Shown here in pieces: positions 13,109 to 24,900 of a stretch of DNA of 64,000 nt. How positions within the stretch are numbered: the first letter of the stretch is position 1; each line of letters opens with the position of its first letter. The notes beneath the pieces were generated by a model that had not been told where the DNA came from, made no database searches, and saw only the letters and a program-made list of their open reading frames with translations. This DNA comes from Stercorarius parasiticus. Lineage: Eukaryota; Chordata; Aves; Charadriiformes; Stercorariidae. The stretch is from the NCBI GenBank assembly GCA_013396915.1, contig VWZL01000806.1:186001-250000 (forward strand), read 5' to 3'. The position numbers and the translations under genes are program-made.

Positions 13109-13194
13109 CTTTAGCTTCATAAATGGAGTGCTGAGAAGTACCACATAATGTAGTACGAATATAGGTGTATTAAAGGTATTAAGGAAGTAATCAA
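13109..13194 (-). other. Candidate 86-bp exon (low support)
   Basis: On the minus strand a segment runs from an acceptor (GAAATTTTTAG|TTG) to a strong donor (CTAAAG|GTGAGC). One frame is open for 28 codons with two leading bases, so it needs a phase-1 upstream exon. The candidate exon at 30513-30591 ends in that phase, and the join would give a continuous frame. The peptide is hydrophobic in its middle (IFVLHYVVLL) and not recognised. AT-rich DNA often encodes hydrophobic strings by chance and the acceptor has a weak pyrimidine tract, so this may be a decoy. Confidence 0.18.
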
Positions 13195-14724
13195 CTAAAA
13201 ATTTCAAATGAATGTCTGGATTTTTTTTCCTATGTTGCCATTCACAGGATATTGTGCATTATTACGCATCATCTCATAAACAGCATTACTAAGCACAGGT
13301 CTTATTTCTCCTCCATGGAGAGGCTAAAATAGAAGTCAGTGCAAACATGAAAGAACCTATTTGCCACTCACATAGTCTGTGCAGAGGTACTGCCTAAACA
13401 CTTTTAGAAAGCCTAAAAATCCAAGGTCTTGGAAGGGTACAAGTCAAAAAGCAAGTAAAAAAATAAAAAACCAACAGCAGATTGAATTAAAATATGCTCG
13501 ATACATCATATAGAAGTTTACCTAGCTGAAATTTAGATTTGACGAAAGTGAGCTATGAAACGACAGAACATTGGTAAATTGGATAAAATGTGGCCCCTGT
13601 CTGTAATTATCTTCATTATCTAATAGATACTGGAATTTAAAACAACTTCTGATTTCCACTGTTCAACACAAAAACTTTCACGGATGTCTTCAATACAGTG
13701 TTTGCACTAAATTTTATCTAAATTAAACCAAGCCTACTATTCACTTATCACACTACAGTGTCCCCATGAAATAGGGGACAAAGACTTGCAAAGTTCTACA
13801 CACCACCAGTAGCTTGAACAGCCCATTTCTCTCACAAGTTAGAGTGACAATTTAGAATTTTTGTTTAAACGTAGCTGTATCTTATAAAAACAAATGGAAA
13901 AGTCAATGACAAACTTTTACACGGAATGGGCAGGCTATGTATTTACACAATGTACACTACAAAGGATATTAAATTATACAGTTAAAGCATACATTCAAGA
14001 AACTACTATTTATACTGCAGTAACACTTAGCTACTCACTACACAGACAAGGATCCTACTATGTTAATTCTAATTTGCAGTACCCAACTTGTGGAGAGGTC
14101 CTGTCACCTCTCCAGTTCAGGTAGTTCTACCTGCATGATGAACACTAACCTCTCAGCCATCACTCTGCTTACCTTCAGCAATATAAAGGTGGTATCACTT
14201 CATAAAATTACACCGTATGAAATTATGTTCCTGATTTTATAGTGGTGGAAGCAACCTGCATGCCATGCTGTCTGGCTACATATGTCCACCAGCATACAAA
14301 TATAAAATTAAAATGCTGTTGTCCATGTGCTGCTTCAGAACACAAATACAAGTCTAGTTGTTCAGGAAATGGCTATTGAGTTATTTGTTTATGTTTACTA
14401 CAGAAAAAAAAAAATTACTAAAAGTACTAAAGAGTAGAGGGTAAATAAAGACATTGCTACCTAAAATATTATTTTCCATTATTTTTCCCATTATTATTTC
14501 CCACTTCTTAGTGACATAAATGTAAAAGGCATTTTAACAGCTCTCTAACAGAGGGTAGTTAACATTATTTACAATAGAAACATCAAAATGTAGCAAGCAG
14601 TATAGTCCACCTGCTTAGTTTTGGGTTAAATGCTGCAAACCTGAATCCAAGAATCATGAAGAATTCCAGCATTATTCAGTAAGAACAGACTCTTAGCTCT
14701 TGGCCAAGATTCAAAGCTACCAGG

Positions 14725-15030
14725 CAACACAGAGGACAACCAGGGCACAACTCAGGAAGACCTGGACAATCTTCTAGATGAGAGCATTAGAAACAGGACA
14801 AAGTTCAGTAGTACAAGCAACACAGTTACGGGACTGGTAGAACAGGAAAGAGAAGTTGGGTAGCCGCCAGGAGCACAGACTGACAAGAAGGATCAGCGTA
14901 TTTCTTAATCAAAGGATGACTGGAAAATGCTAATTATCATCAGCTGCAAAAATGTAAACATAGTCCCAGGGTGCACCGAGCAAGTTATTTCCAATTCTTC
15001 TTAGTCCTGAAGAAATTACACCAGTAATTT
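14725..15030 (+). mobile_element. Possible very old CR1 ORF2 remnant
   Basis: The stretch around 14750-14820 resembles the CR1 RT region just after the catalytic ADD motif. One frame around 14758-14808 reads DLDNLL then NRTKF, comparable to the DLDRLE...NRMKF pattern of CR1 relatives. At about 14980-15010 a QVIS string sits where CR1 has the EVILPLYS motif. Stops and indels interrupt everything and no 3' octamer survives. The match is by eye and weak. If real, it is much older than the other copies. The alternative is chance similarity in unique DNA. Confidence 0.3.
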
Positions 15031-15459
15031 CCTCAAAAATTAGACTTTTCACTTCTCAAAGTTCTAATCACCAACATCGAGGAGATTCTAAACTTGGACA
15101 CGGTGGGAAACTGTTCTAAAAAAATCTGCACAACAGGAAATTATTATTTGCTAACCCACCTGCTTCTGTTACTGGCTACATATAATTAGAATGGAAGACT
15201 AAGTTTGGTTGGTTTTAATGCAGATATTCAGGTGCACAGTATGTTGCAGATTATACTATGAACTGTGCTCTCTATCATTATTTGACAAAGAATGAAGACA
15301 GATGCACAATTTGTGATCAAAAATAAAATCTTACAGCCAGGTCCATCTGTGTGAACACTAAAAGCCTACCTTTGGAGATTTTCCATGTTTGCTAAGCATT
15401 ATTTGCTTTGTGAATCTCAGCTGCTAGAATGTTTAAGGGACATGAAAACATGCAAGATA

Positions 15460-15489
15460 TTAATTAAAAAATGCAAATGAATATTCATT
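15460..15489. promoter_or_regulatory. Clustered homeodomain and POU-like sites
   Basis: Within 30 bp there is a TTAATTAA palindrome (15460-15467), a perfect octamer ATGCAAAT (15471-15478), and overlapping it a perfect 14-bp palindrome AATGAATATTCATT (15476-15489). The palindrome contains ATGAATATTCAT, similar to the dimeric MORE-type sites bound by POU proteins. Such AT-rich motifs arise easily in this background, so occupancy is inference. The overlap of octamer and dimer site makes the cluster notable. Confidence 0.25.
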
Positions 15490-16529
15490 CAAAACACTTT
15501 TTAGAATGTACTTCCTCTCAACTTCCTACAGGTGTACATTGCTGATTATACTGTATTTTTCCCTTTATTTTGCATCTCTATCTTATAAACTTAAAATACT
15601 GCCATTTCCTTCCTGTTCTCATCTCCTGTGACCCCTTCATCCCTCCTTTCCTTCAGAAACACCCAGGCTGAATTTTATCTTTGGCTAAATATTCACATTC
15701 CAGGAACTATAATTTCTCTAGTTCTTTAATATTCTATTCTGTAATCTGCTTTATTGAAAATAGCTTAATAAAAGAAATCTTTTATATTGAACCAAGTATT
15801 TAACCTTATGTCTAGTCTGCATGTTGTTTGGCTTTGAAACACCTCCCACTGCTTCAGAGCGAGGACAGTTCATTGCCAGTATAATAAGGATCCCATTAAA
15901 TTACACCAGCATGGAGCCTGAAAGGATCTGTGGAAACTAACATTACAGAGGTGGCAAATGCACTTTAAACTTGCTGGTGGTTTTGACCCACAAAGACTTC
16001 TGCCTTCATAATTTAAAGACGACTATACATAAGTGAGATGGTATTGTGCTTCTCTTTAATGCTATGAAATAGCTTAAAGGAATTCTGATACCAAGATTCA
16101 TTTTAACTCAAATTGTAGGTCAGCTACAGGATTAAACCATTTCAAAAACACAGACTTCGCATTCTTGAATAATTTTCTTTAATATCCAAGTATTTCCTAA
16201 GTTTAAGAGCAAGCACTATTGCAAGTGGGTGCCACCCCTGAATTACTGCCACCCACCTATTGTGCGATTTAGACTTAAAAGGAACTAATTCAGTTTTATT
16301 TGCTTACTTTGTTACCCAGTACCTCTTTATTTATTTTGCTAACAAATTGAAACTGCTGTGAATTTAAATGCTGGTGTTTCATTCTGTAAGGAAATTATTG
16401 ATGTTTTTCAATTAAAACGTAAGCCCACAAGGAACTGATGCCTGACTGATACCTGGCGTCAGCAGCCTTGTTCGCTTGAGTAAACAGATATTTAAGTAAA
16501 GGAACGAACAGAACTTCAATGTAAATGAG

Positions 16530-16544
16530 CCACCAGAGGGAGCT
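16530..16544 (+). promoter_or_regulatory. CTCF-like motif
   Basis: CCACCAGAGGGAGCT matches the 15-bp CTCF core CCASYAGRKGGCRSY at all positions but one (A where the consensus has C after GG). It stands out in a GC-poor region. Binding is not shown. Orientation of the motif is plus. Confidence 0.25.
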
Positions 16545-19500
16545 CATCCAGCCTTCTGAGTATAATAGAACTATATTGACATGGGCAAAAAGTTAATTAA
16601 ACATTTTTATAGGGGTCGCTGACTGAGTTCAAAACAAAGCACATTCCCTGGCTGAAGCTCTACATGCCTGAGAAGCTTAATGAAATCAGAAAAGGTTATT
16701 TCTTTAACAAACATGGAATACATTTCTGATTAAATAAAGATAATTAAGTTTAGAACTGTGTGATACAGCATTCTCCTGCACATACACAAGCCTTTTCTTC
16801 TTCATTCCTCTTTAACTTCTCCAGAAAAAGAGAATTTCCAAGTGTTACTAAACCACAAGACAAAAACCATAAGATTAAGTTTATAATTTCACCTAAAAGC
16901 TGTGGAAGTATACCAAAAGTAGAGCCACATAACTATTACAAAGATATTAATTTCTAATAAAATATAATGTGTTGTTATGATGCTTATCTACTTCTGTAAT
17001 TATTACACTTAGACAGACATCACCATACTAACTTTACACTCTCATTTTAAATTGTAGTGGTCCCAGATTCAGAAAACAAATCCCTCAAGCTCCTGTTACG
17101 AAGGATCCGATGGTTACTATCAAATCTGTGAACATTTTTTGTAAAGGAGTACTGAAACAAGAATTACTCATGCTTTCACATGGTGCTTATTGTTCAAGAA
17201 ATCAAGAATTTTGCAGGGGTTTGTTTTGTTTGTTACTTTTCCATGGAACCAAGCATCTAACAGTGGTAATTCAGATGGGGGGTTGGCAGGAGAAGAAGGG
17301 TGATAGAACAGTTTCCTAAATGAAAAGCACCTTTTAGCATAAACACCGAGGCAAATAATTGCAATTCTCTCTATGTATTTCTTCAGGTTGTGTACCTTAA
17401 ATATTCATTTCCAATTAACACAACTCTACCACAGATTTAAGTCGTATATTTCTTTGTGTTACCCATTATCAGCTTTCTAAACATTGCAAGATTAATTTGA
17501 TTATACTTTTATCTTACCCCTGCCTGGATGCTCTGCTTTGGAAGATAAGATAAAACGTAATGTGCTATTACATTTATCTGTTCTTTCAAGCTTCAATAAA
17601 AAAAACTTAATTCTCTTCAATACCACATAAAAGTAATGTTTTATAGTGAACTTCTGTGCAACGTGAGGATACTATGAAAAGCACTTTGCTCTATCATCAC
17701 ACCAGTACTTAAGCACTGGAAGAAAACCCAGCCTGAGAAGACCCGATACTAGTTACAGTTCCATTAAGTTCCACTAAGCACTTCAGAGTGCCAAGCTTCT
17801 CCGCACAGCTATTTTGCCTTTGGTGAGCACAATTTTTCATCATTTGCCCATATCAATCAACAACAACCAGGAAAAAAGTTACAATTGCTCTCCAGTACGC
17901 TTTCTGAAGCCATCCTTCCCAAGAATATTTTCAGACATAAATATTTTTTTCTTCTTTTTCTCACTGAATAACTGCATTTCTTAAGAGAGTCAGAAGAGGT
18001 TATTAAGAATCTAAATTAACAAAAGGTCAGATTTGTCAATCTTCTGCTTAAAAACAGCTAATAAATTAAATCTCAGGATCGAAGTAACATTTACTACCCC
18101 CTCCCTCGTGCCATAAAGCTAACCAGCTTCTTCACATCACATACTGATGAAAAGCTTATTTTATATTTTTGAGTATTTTGCCACATTAGCAATTACCTCA
18201 GATTTTTACAGCAGATATAAATCCATATTACACAAACTTCAGCCAACGTGTGTGGAAAACCTCTTTCTTCAACGCACAAAAATACTGGTTTTAGTAACTA
18301 GGCATACACGTTGGTGATCTTTTAAAACCATTGAATATACCAGTGGAAAACTATTTGAAACTGCGTAGCGAAATCCAACAGATACTTTGAAGTAAATACT
18401 TCTAAATAACAAAAACAAAACAAAACTGTATAAAGCAGCTGAAAAAACATCAAAATGGAAAGAACTGGGGAAAATGAATAAAGGCTTTGGACAATATCAC
18501 TGTTAGACTGTCAGTTTAATAGGCACATTAGAAACAAACACTAGGTGCAAAGTGAAAAAAAAGAGTCCACAAACAGTAAAAATCAGCCCTTTCCTAAAAC
18601 CGTATTTCTGAATTCTGTACCTAAAGATCCTCCATTTTGTGTATGACTTATTTAGTGCCTAAAACTGGAATTAGGCTTTGGATTTCCTGAAGAGTCTAAG
18701 TAAGTTTAAAGCCTTGTGCCTGCTAAATTTCAAAGGCGATTTGGCACCAAATTCCTTGGAAAATCCACTATGATTGTATTTGAAAAACTGTAGCCTTTTC
18801 ACTTACTATGGATTTAATCTACACTGAATATCTTTGAAAGATTTTTTTTTCATTTATCCTTGGCTTTCTTCAAGTAGAATTCAGTGAAATTTTGGTCTCA
18901 CCATAAAAAAGACACATTAGATACCAAACATGTTTCGTAACAGCAATGAACAAGTTCAGGACAAAATAAAAGAAATCTAAAAAAAACTCCAAACTTTTTG
19001 AAGCAAAAATTGAACTTTCACAAATCTCTATTTCTGCCAAACACTAGTTGGAGAAAGTATTGTAGTATTGTTAAATTCCTTCAGGAAAGGATGCATACAT
19101 CGCATTTCCATGTTTCCCAGAAAGAAACACCTTGAACAAAGCCTGCACCTTCAAATATTCACAAAAACTAATGAGGCACATCTTGTTCTGATTACCACTT
19201 TTTATAATATCATCCATTGATAAACACTTCGTAGATTTTAGTATTTAAGGATCATTTACCTTAAAATAACATTCTATCTCATAAATAGGTTGTAGAACTT
19301 CCTCCTAGTTAGCTCTTGCTCACCTCCTCCAATATTCCTTAGCTGCCTAACAAGGCATTTTATCACCTAAATCTCATCCTTCTGGCTTTTTCCAGCATAA
19401 GCAGTAAACTTAAACCAACTTAACTGAAAACCCATAGCTCTCATACCACTGAAATTCTCATTTCAGATAGAAAATGCAGTTAAAAAAGGACTCCTTGCTA

Positions 19501-21447
19501 CATGATTTTCCCTCCGTGATACGAAGGAAAATTGAGGTGACACAACAGAGAATAAGACCTATAATAACGATACAGTAATACGCATTTACCAGAAAGACTA
19601 AAAAGATGGTGTCTGTGAGACACAAAGCAACGACTGAAGCAGCTTTGTTCTCTCCTACTACCCAGCTAAGAATGAAATACTTTTCACAGCCCTGAGATGT
19701 TGCTGTCCTACTAGCTTAAAAAAGCTACAAGATTGTGCCAACTAAGCCACAGCTATTAGTGGCACTGGGTCAAGAGTTTCATTACATTCATGACGCAAAG
19801 ATAAATTTTTCCCTTTCTGGCATGCTGTGAAGCCAACCCTTGGATCCAATTAATAGCAGGTACAAATCTGTTTTTAGATCAAGCGCCCTGCAGTTACAAT
19901 TTTTGGAACTGTTTGCTTTAGAAAAGTGTTGAAATTCCCCACTGTTCCCTGAGCATGAGTCCCTGGTGGCACATGAGTAACAAAAAGCTGAGAAGGGCCC
20001 TCCTTTGAATTATACAGCCCAGTTTACTCAACACACTGGATGACTGTGAGTATGACGCACATATGAGTGTCTGCCTTCCTATGCTGTCCAGTTATGGTTG
20101 CGATTTCTTCATTTAACCAATATGCGCTATTTTTGCGGTGAACTAACACTACCTTACAACTTTCCTTGTAAGCTGCTTTTTAAGAAACATCCTTTCAAGT
20201 GGGACACGAGGGATAAAAGACAGAGGAAATAAGCTACGTTTAAAGAAAATGCTACAACTGTAAAACCTTATTTGCAACCCATGTGTTTTTTGTATATTTA
20301 GACTGTAGGCACTCCTACAGGAAAAGTGTATTTCTTTATATGCATGTCACATCCAGCAAATTAGAAACCTGTTCTTATTCAAATTAGAACTTTTAGACAA
20401 TATCAACATAAACAGACATGTTTTGTTAAAAGTGACAAAAGGAGAACAAATTCACTGATTTCAAGGAATCTTTATAACCCTCCCCACCTCCCACTTCTTG
20501 TAATAATAACAGTGCTCAACTTATGTCTGCAAATACCATCTTATCTTCCATTCAGAGAACACAATTAATCGTGAAAACAACTAGGCACGGGTATTAGGGT
20601 ATTTTTTTTTGCAACAAACAAGAGAGACTATTGCTATGACTCATTCTAACATAAACAAAGTAAGCATACTATGAGTCCAACCTAATAGGATCAAATCAAA
20701 GCTTTGTATAACCAACAAATGGAAGGGGAACTTGGGAGGACAAATGGGTAAAATTATGCTAAAAAAAGGTGGAGAAAAAACCCCCAAACTATTCATATAC
20801 TCTCTGTTTTTTGAGGAAACTGTCACAGTTTCACAGAGACAGTTGCCACAAGGTCATAAATATTCACTGTGGCACTCCCACCCCATTAGGTTCATTTAAA
20901 CAGTACAGAATCCACAAAACTTACACCTGTAGAGACACAGATGAAAAGGACAGATCATATAATTGGAGGAGATGAATGATGAAGAACAAAAATTAATAAA
21001 GTAATGAAAGATACATAGAAAAAGCAGATGAAGAACTTTGTCAGGACAGAAAATAAGGACCTATTAAATGAAATTGTAAGGAAAAATATTAATAAATTGT
21101 AAATGGCTGGCATTCTCATAAGGCACAAAATTAGAGCAAAGAATTCAGTTGTAGGTTGTAGTTAAGGCCACAATAACATTAAGAATCGAAAGACAATTAG
21201 ATATTTCATTGAAAGAAGAACTTCTACAATATGTTAGCAAAACCCAAATTCAGGTCTCAGATGAGACTTGCAAGAGCTAATAAAATAATTTTTAATTATT
21301 GCTGGTTATGAATACATCTCTCTGGACGGGTTCACATCTGCCTGCTTCAGAGGGTTTAACATGGCATCATTATTATTACTTTATTATTCTTAATATTATT
21401 TTTACATTATTATTACAGCTGTACTTAAATGTATATCCCAAATATAA

Positions 21448-21972
21448 CACCACCTGGAGTGCTGCGTCCAGGTCTGGGGCCCCCAACATAAGAAGGACAT
21501 GGACCTGTTGGAGTGACTCCAGAGGAGGGCCACGAAGATGATCAGAGGGCTGGAACACCTCTCCTATGAAGACAGGCTGAGAGAGTTGGGGTTGTTCAGC
21601 CTGGAGAAGAGAAGGCTCTGGGGAGCCCTTTTAGCAGCCTTCCAGTACCTAAAGGGGGCCTACAGGAAAGATGGGGATGGACTCTTTAACAGGGAGTGTA
21701 GTGATAGGATGAGGAGTAACAGTTTTAAACTGAAAGAGGGTAGATTTAGATTAGATATTAGGAAGAAATTCTTTCCTGTGGGGGTGGTGAGGCACTGGAA
21801 CAGGTTGCCCAGGGAAGCTGTGGATGCCCCATCCCTGGAAGTGTTCAAGGCCAGGTGGGACGGGGCTTTGAGTAACCTGGTCTAGTGGGAGGTGTCCCTG
21901 CCCATGGCAGAGGGGTTGGAACTAGATGATCTTCAAGGTCCCTTCCAACTCTAACCATGCTATGATCCTATT
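21448..21972 (+). mobile_element. CR1 LINE, 5'-truncated 3' tail
   Basis: This is a 525-bp 3' fragment of a CR1 non-LTR retrotransposon. The encoded part is the C-terminal region of ORF2, downstream of the RT catalytic core. Readable CR1 landmarks in one frame include [33 protein letters not shown] and HWNRLPREAVD, ending in LSNLV and a stop at about 21883-21885. The frame is open from about 21448 except for one TGA at 21514-21516, plausibly a CGA codon lost by CpG decay. The 3' end carries two imperfect octamers (21957-21972) after a GATGATCTTCAAGGTCCCTT-type UTR. No target-site duplication is evident, as is usual for CR1. It cannot move on its own. Confidence 0.95.
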
Positions 21973-24900
21973 ACTCATGGTGAAACCTTTGAAAATTGCT
22001 TTATGTGGACTATTAACAAATTTGCAAATTAAGAGAAATCTTCCAGGAAAAAAAGAACAATGGCTTCCTTTTATATCTATTTAATTTTAATTCTGCTTAG
22101 TTTAATTCTGCTTAATTCTGTATAGTTCTTCTCTATTTTTATATTTAGCACCATTTAAACAGAGTGTGATTTGCTTAGGAAGAAACCTGTCAAAACCATA
22201 ATTTAAAAGAAAATACACACAATCTCTTCCAAAACAAAAATCTTAGTCAGTCTAGGGTCAGAAGAATTTGCTTTCATTTTTATTTTTGCTATCTGAAGAA
22301 ATGAACATCAGCTTTCAATTTTCCTTTGTGACCAATGCAGTTACATTTTGTTACCTCTCAGGAAATGTCTTCATTACAGCATCTTACACAAAAACAGTTC
22401 CAGTACAACACACACATGCTTCCATTGCCAAGTCAGTATTCGTGAGGATAGAGGCACTTTACAGCATCCCTTATGCTCTAACCTTCAAGTGTCACAGCTG
22501 TGCTCCTCCTCCTCAAACCAGGACACAGGAGAAGACCCAGTTATTCTCCCTTCTCAGAGGTGTTCATGCTTGAGTAGATGAAAGACAGGCACTCAGACCT
22601 GGTGAAAGCATGATACACTCCTGAAGGGGGCAGCTAGGGAGCCGAGTCTGTAAGGATCATTTCAGGATCTTCCTGCCCTCTAATGTCAATTGAGCCAAAC
22701 TGAGTCATTATAAATAATTTAACCTACTACTTCAGCATGTGCACTACTGTCAAACTTTTCAACAGATCATTTGAAAACAGAAGCCAAGTTCACTTAAAAA
22801 TGGAAGTGGTTGCAATCCTCTTTCTTTGAATGATATACACTGAGGAAAGAGTGGAAAGGTATATGTACCACCTAACCTTAGCAACTTAAAGTGTGTGGAG
22901 TCTACACTCCAAGGCATCTACACTCCACTATTAAGCCACATGTCTGGACAAATTTCATACTCAGTGAAATTAACACCAGTTAGCGCTAACTCAGCCTCAG
23001 GAATTAACTTTCTGGACATCTTACACGAAAGAGTTTATCAACGGAAGCTTTCACTTTAGCAGGAATTCTTGAATGAATGCTGCAAAACATTCCAGGAAGA
23101 GTACCTTCCAAACTTCCACAAAGATGCATTTGTGTCATCTAGCTAATCCTGGAATCCAAGTCATCTGGTCAGAAGACACCAGGTACTAACTGCAAGTAGA
23201 GTGTACGACTTCTTAACTATCTGAAACTGTGTATACACATTTGTTTTTCTCCCCACGTTTTGTGAAGGTAGTCTACACAATCTTGTTCAAGTTGCAATGA
23301 AAGCAGATCTTTAGATTGATATGCAGCAGACAGACAGGTAAGGGTTCATGTCATTGTAGCTTAAATTTTCAGTGGTGTTCATTCTAAAAACTGCTGGTTG
23401 CCCTCAGGACACTAAGCATTCCAGGTGATGGTTGAAGGTACATAGGCTATCCGTGTACTACAGGACTTAGTAATGGTGCCCAGCTGTCCCTTCATAAGAC
23501 CTGCTGTTCCTCTCTCACCTATGCACGTGCCACATGCCTTGTCAGGGAACCTGCGCAGGCAGGAAGCACACAGCTTTAAGTCCAGCCACATCCCCAACTA
23601 GAGGAGATGATGACCAAGGAATGCTGCAGGCTACATCTGCTAGGAATTTTAGCCATATTTAAACTACAGCTTATACTTTATTTTACTGTTTATTTTAGCT
23701 ATTTAAACACACAAATACCATCTATTGGCAATATTTTTCCAATTTTACCACTAATTATAAGATAATTGAACACGGAAAGGCCCAGGATTGCACCTCCAAT
23801 GGCTATGCAATGCTAGTAATGGGAGGTGGCAATAATGCACAAAACCTTGTTTTCTCAAGATCTTCTACACAGCTCTGTATAATATCTACTATGTACACTG
23901 CTGGGCTAGTCAAGCAAAAAAACCCACAAGCTGCTAATACTTACTAGCTCCTAGTTAACAGAAAGCTGCAGAGAGCAGCACAGAGAAGTTTTGCTTGCTT
24001 ACTTTTGGATTATTGACTTCTTACTTGACCACAGAAATAGAAACATACACAGGAAACCTATCAGTATTCCCACTACCCTCCTGTCAGTTTGACAGTCATT
24101 TCTGATGTTGTTCTTAGTTTATTTTCTGCTTAAATAAGCCTTCTGCTTATAGTCATGGTCACTTTGAAAGTATTCACAAAGCAAGAGCTGTATAAAAGGG
24201 GTATATTAAAGCCTGAGGAGTACAAAAGTCATACAAAATCTAAAAATACAAGCAACCTATCAGAGATCACTGCATAGTTGAAAGGCAATGATCTTACAAT
24301 GCACACAAGATTAAAAAAACTAAACAAAAAAAAACCACAACAACCTTACAGACGCGTAGACCTGACATTAACGGAGAACTAGTTATTTGTGGAGCAAAAG
24401 CACCTCTTGACATTTTAACTCTGTTTTTTAGCTGGTAATTTCTTATGATTCATGCAGAGTAGGTTTGTCTGAAATAGACTACAATAATAAACTGCAACTA
24501 ATACAATTACAGAAGTATGAATTTGCTTCTCCCATTCAAGTTTAGAGTGAATGAAGAGTATGCTTAAGAACTCATACTTTTTTTCTAGGAAACTACTGAG
24601 TTGTCAGCACAAATGGAGAACGCTTAGACCATTCTCGCATGAATCAGCCCACAAACAGTGGTGTCTTTGGTCCATTACATTAATAAATACTCATAATTAT
24701 CAACTCTAGCTTTGCGGATGCACAGAGCACCACAATCATTACAGCTTCACAGACTGTATCAGTAGACCCTGTAAGAATGACCCTGCAAAATGCCATTTCC
24801 TGAGACAGTCACCCTTAAACCTGCCTTCAGAAGAGGGAGACGCAACACTCAGTGATACATCAACTCCTAGGAAACACGAAGAAAGAAACTGTAAGTTGCT

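Larger units (their letters stand above)
15031..21447. other. Unique AT-rich noncoding DNA with a few motif sites
   Basis: No gene is supported. Two short regulatory-like motif sites (15460-15489 and 16530-16544) are listed separately. A TA/TTA-rich low-complexity patch near 21370-21420 lies directly upstream of the CR1 insertion. A minus-strand 15-bp micro-exon-like pattern near 17515-17530 has plausible splice strings but nothing to confirm it. Confidence 0.55.
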
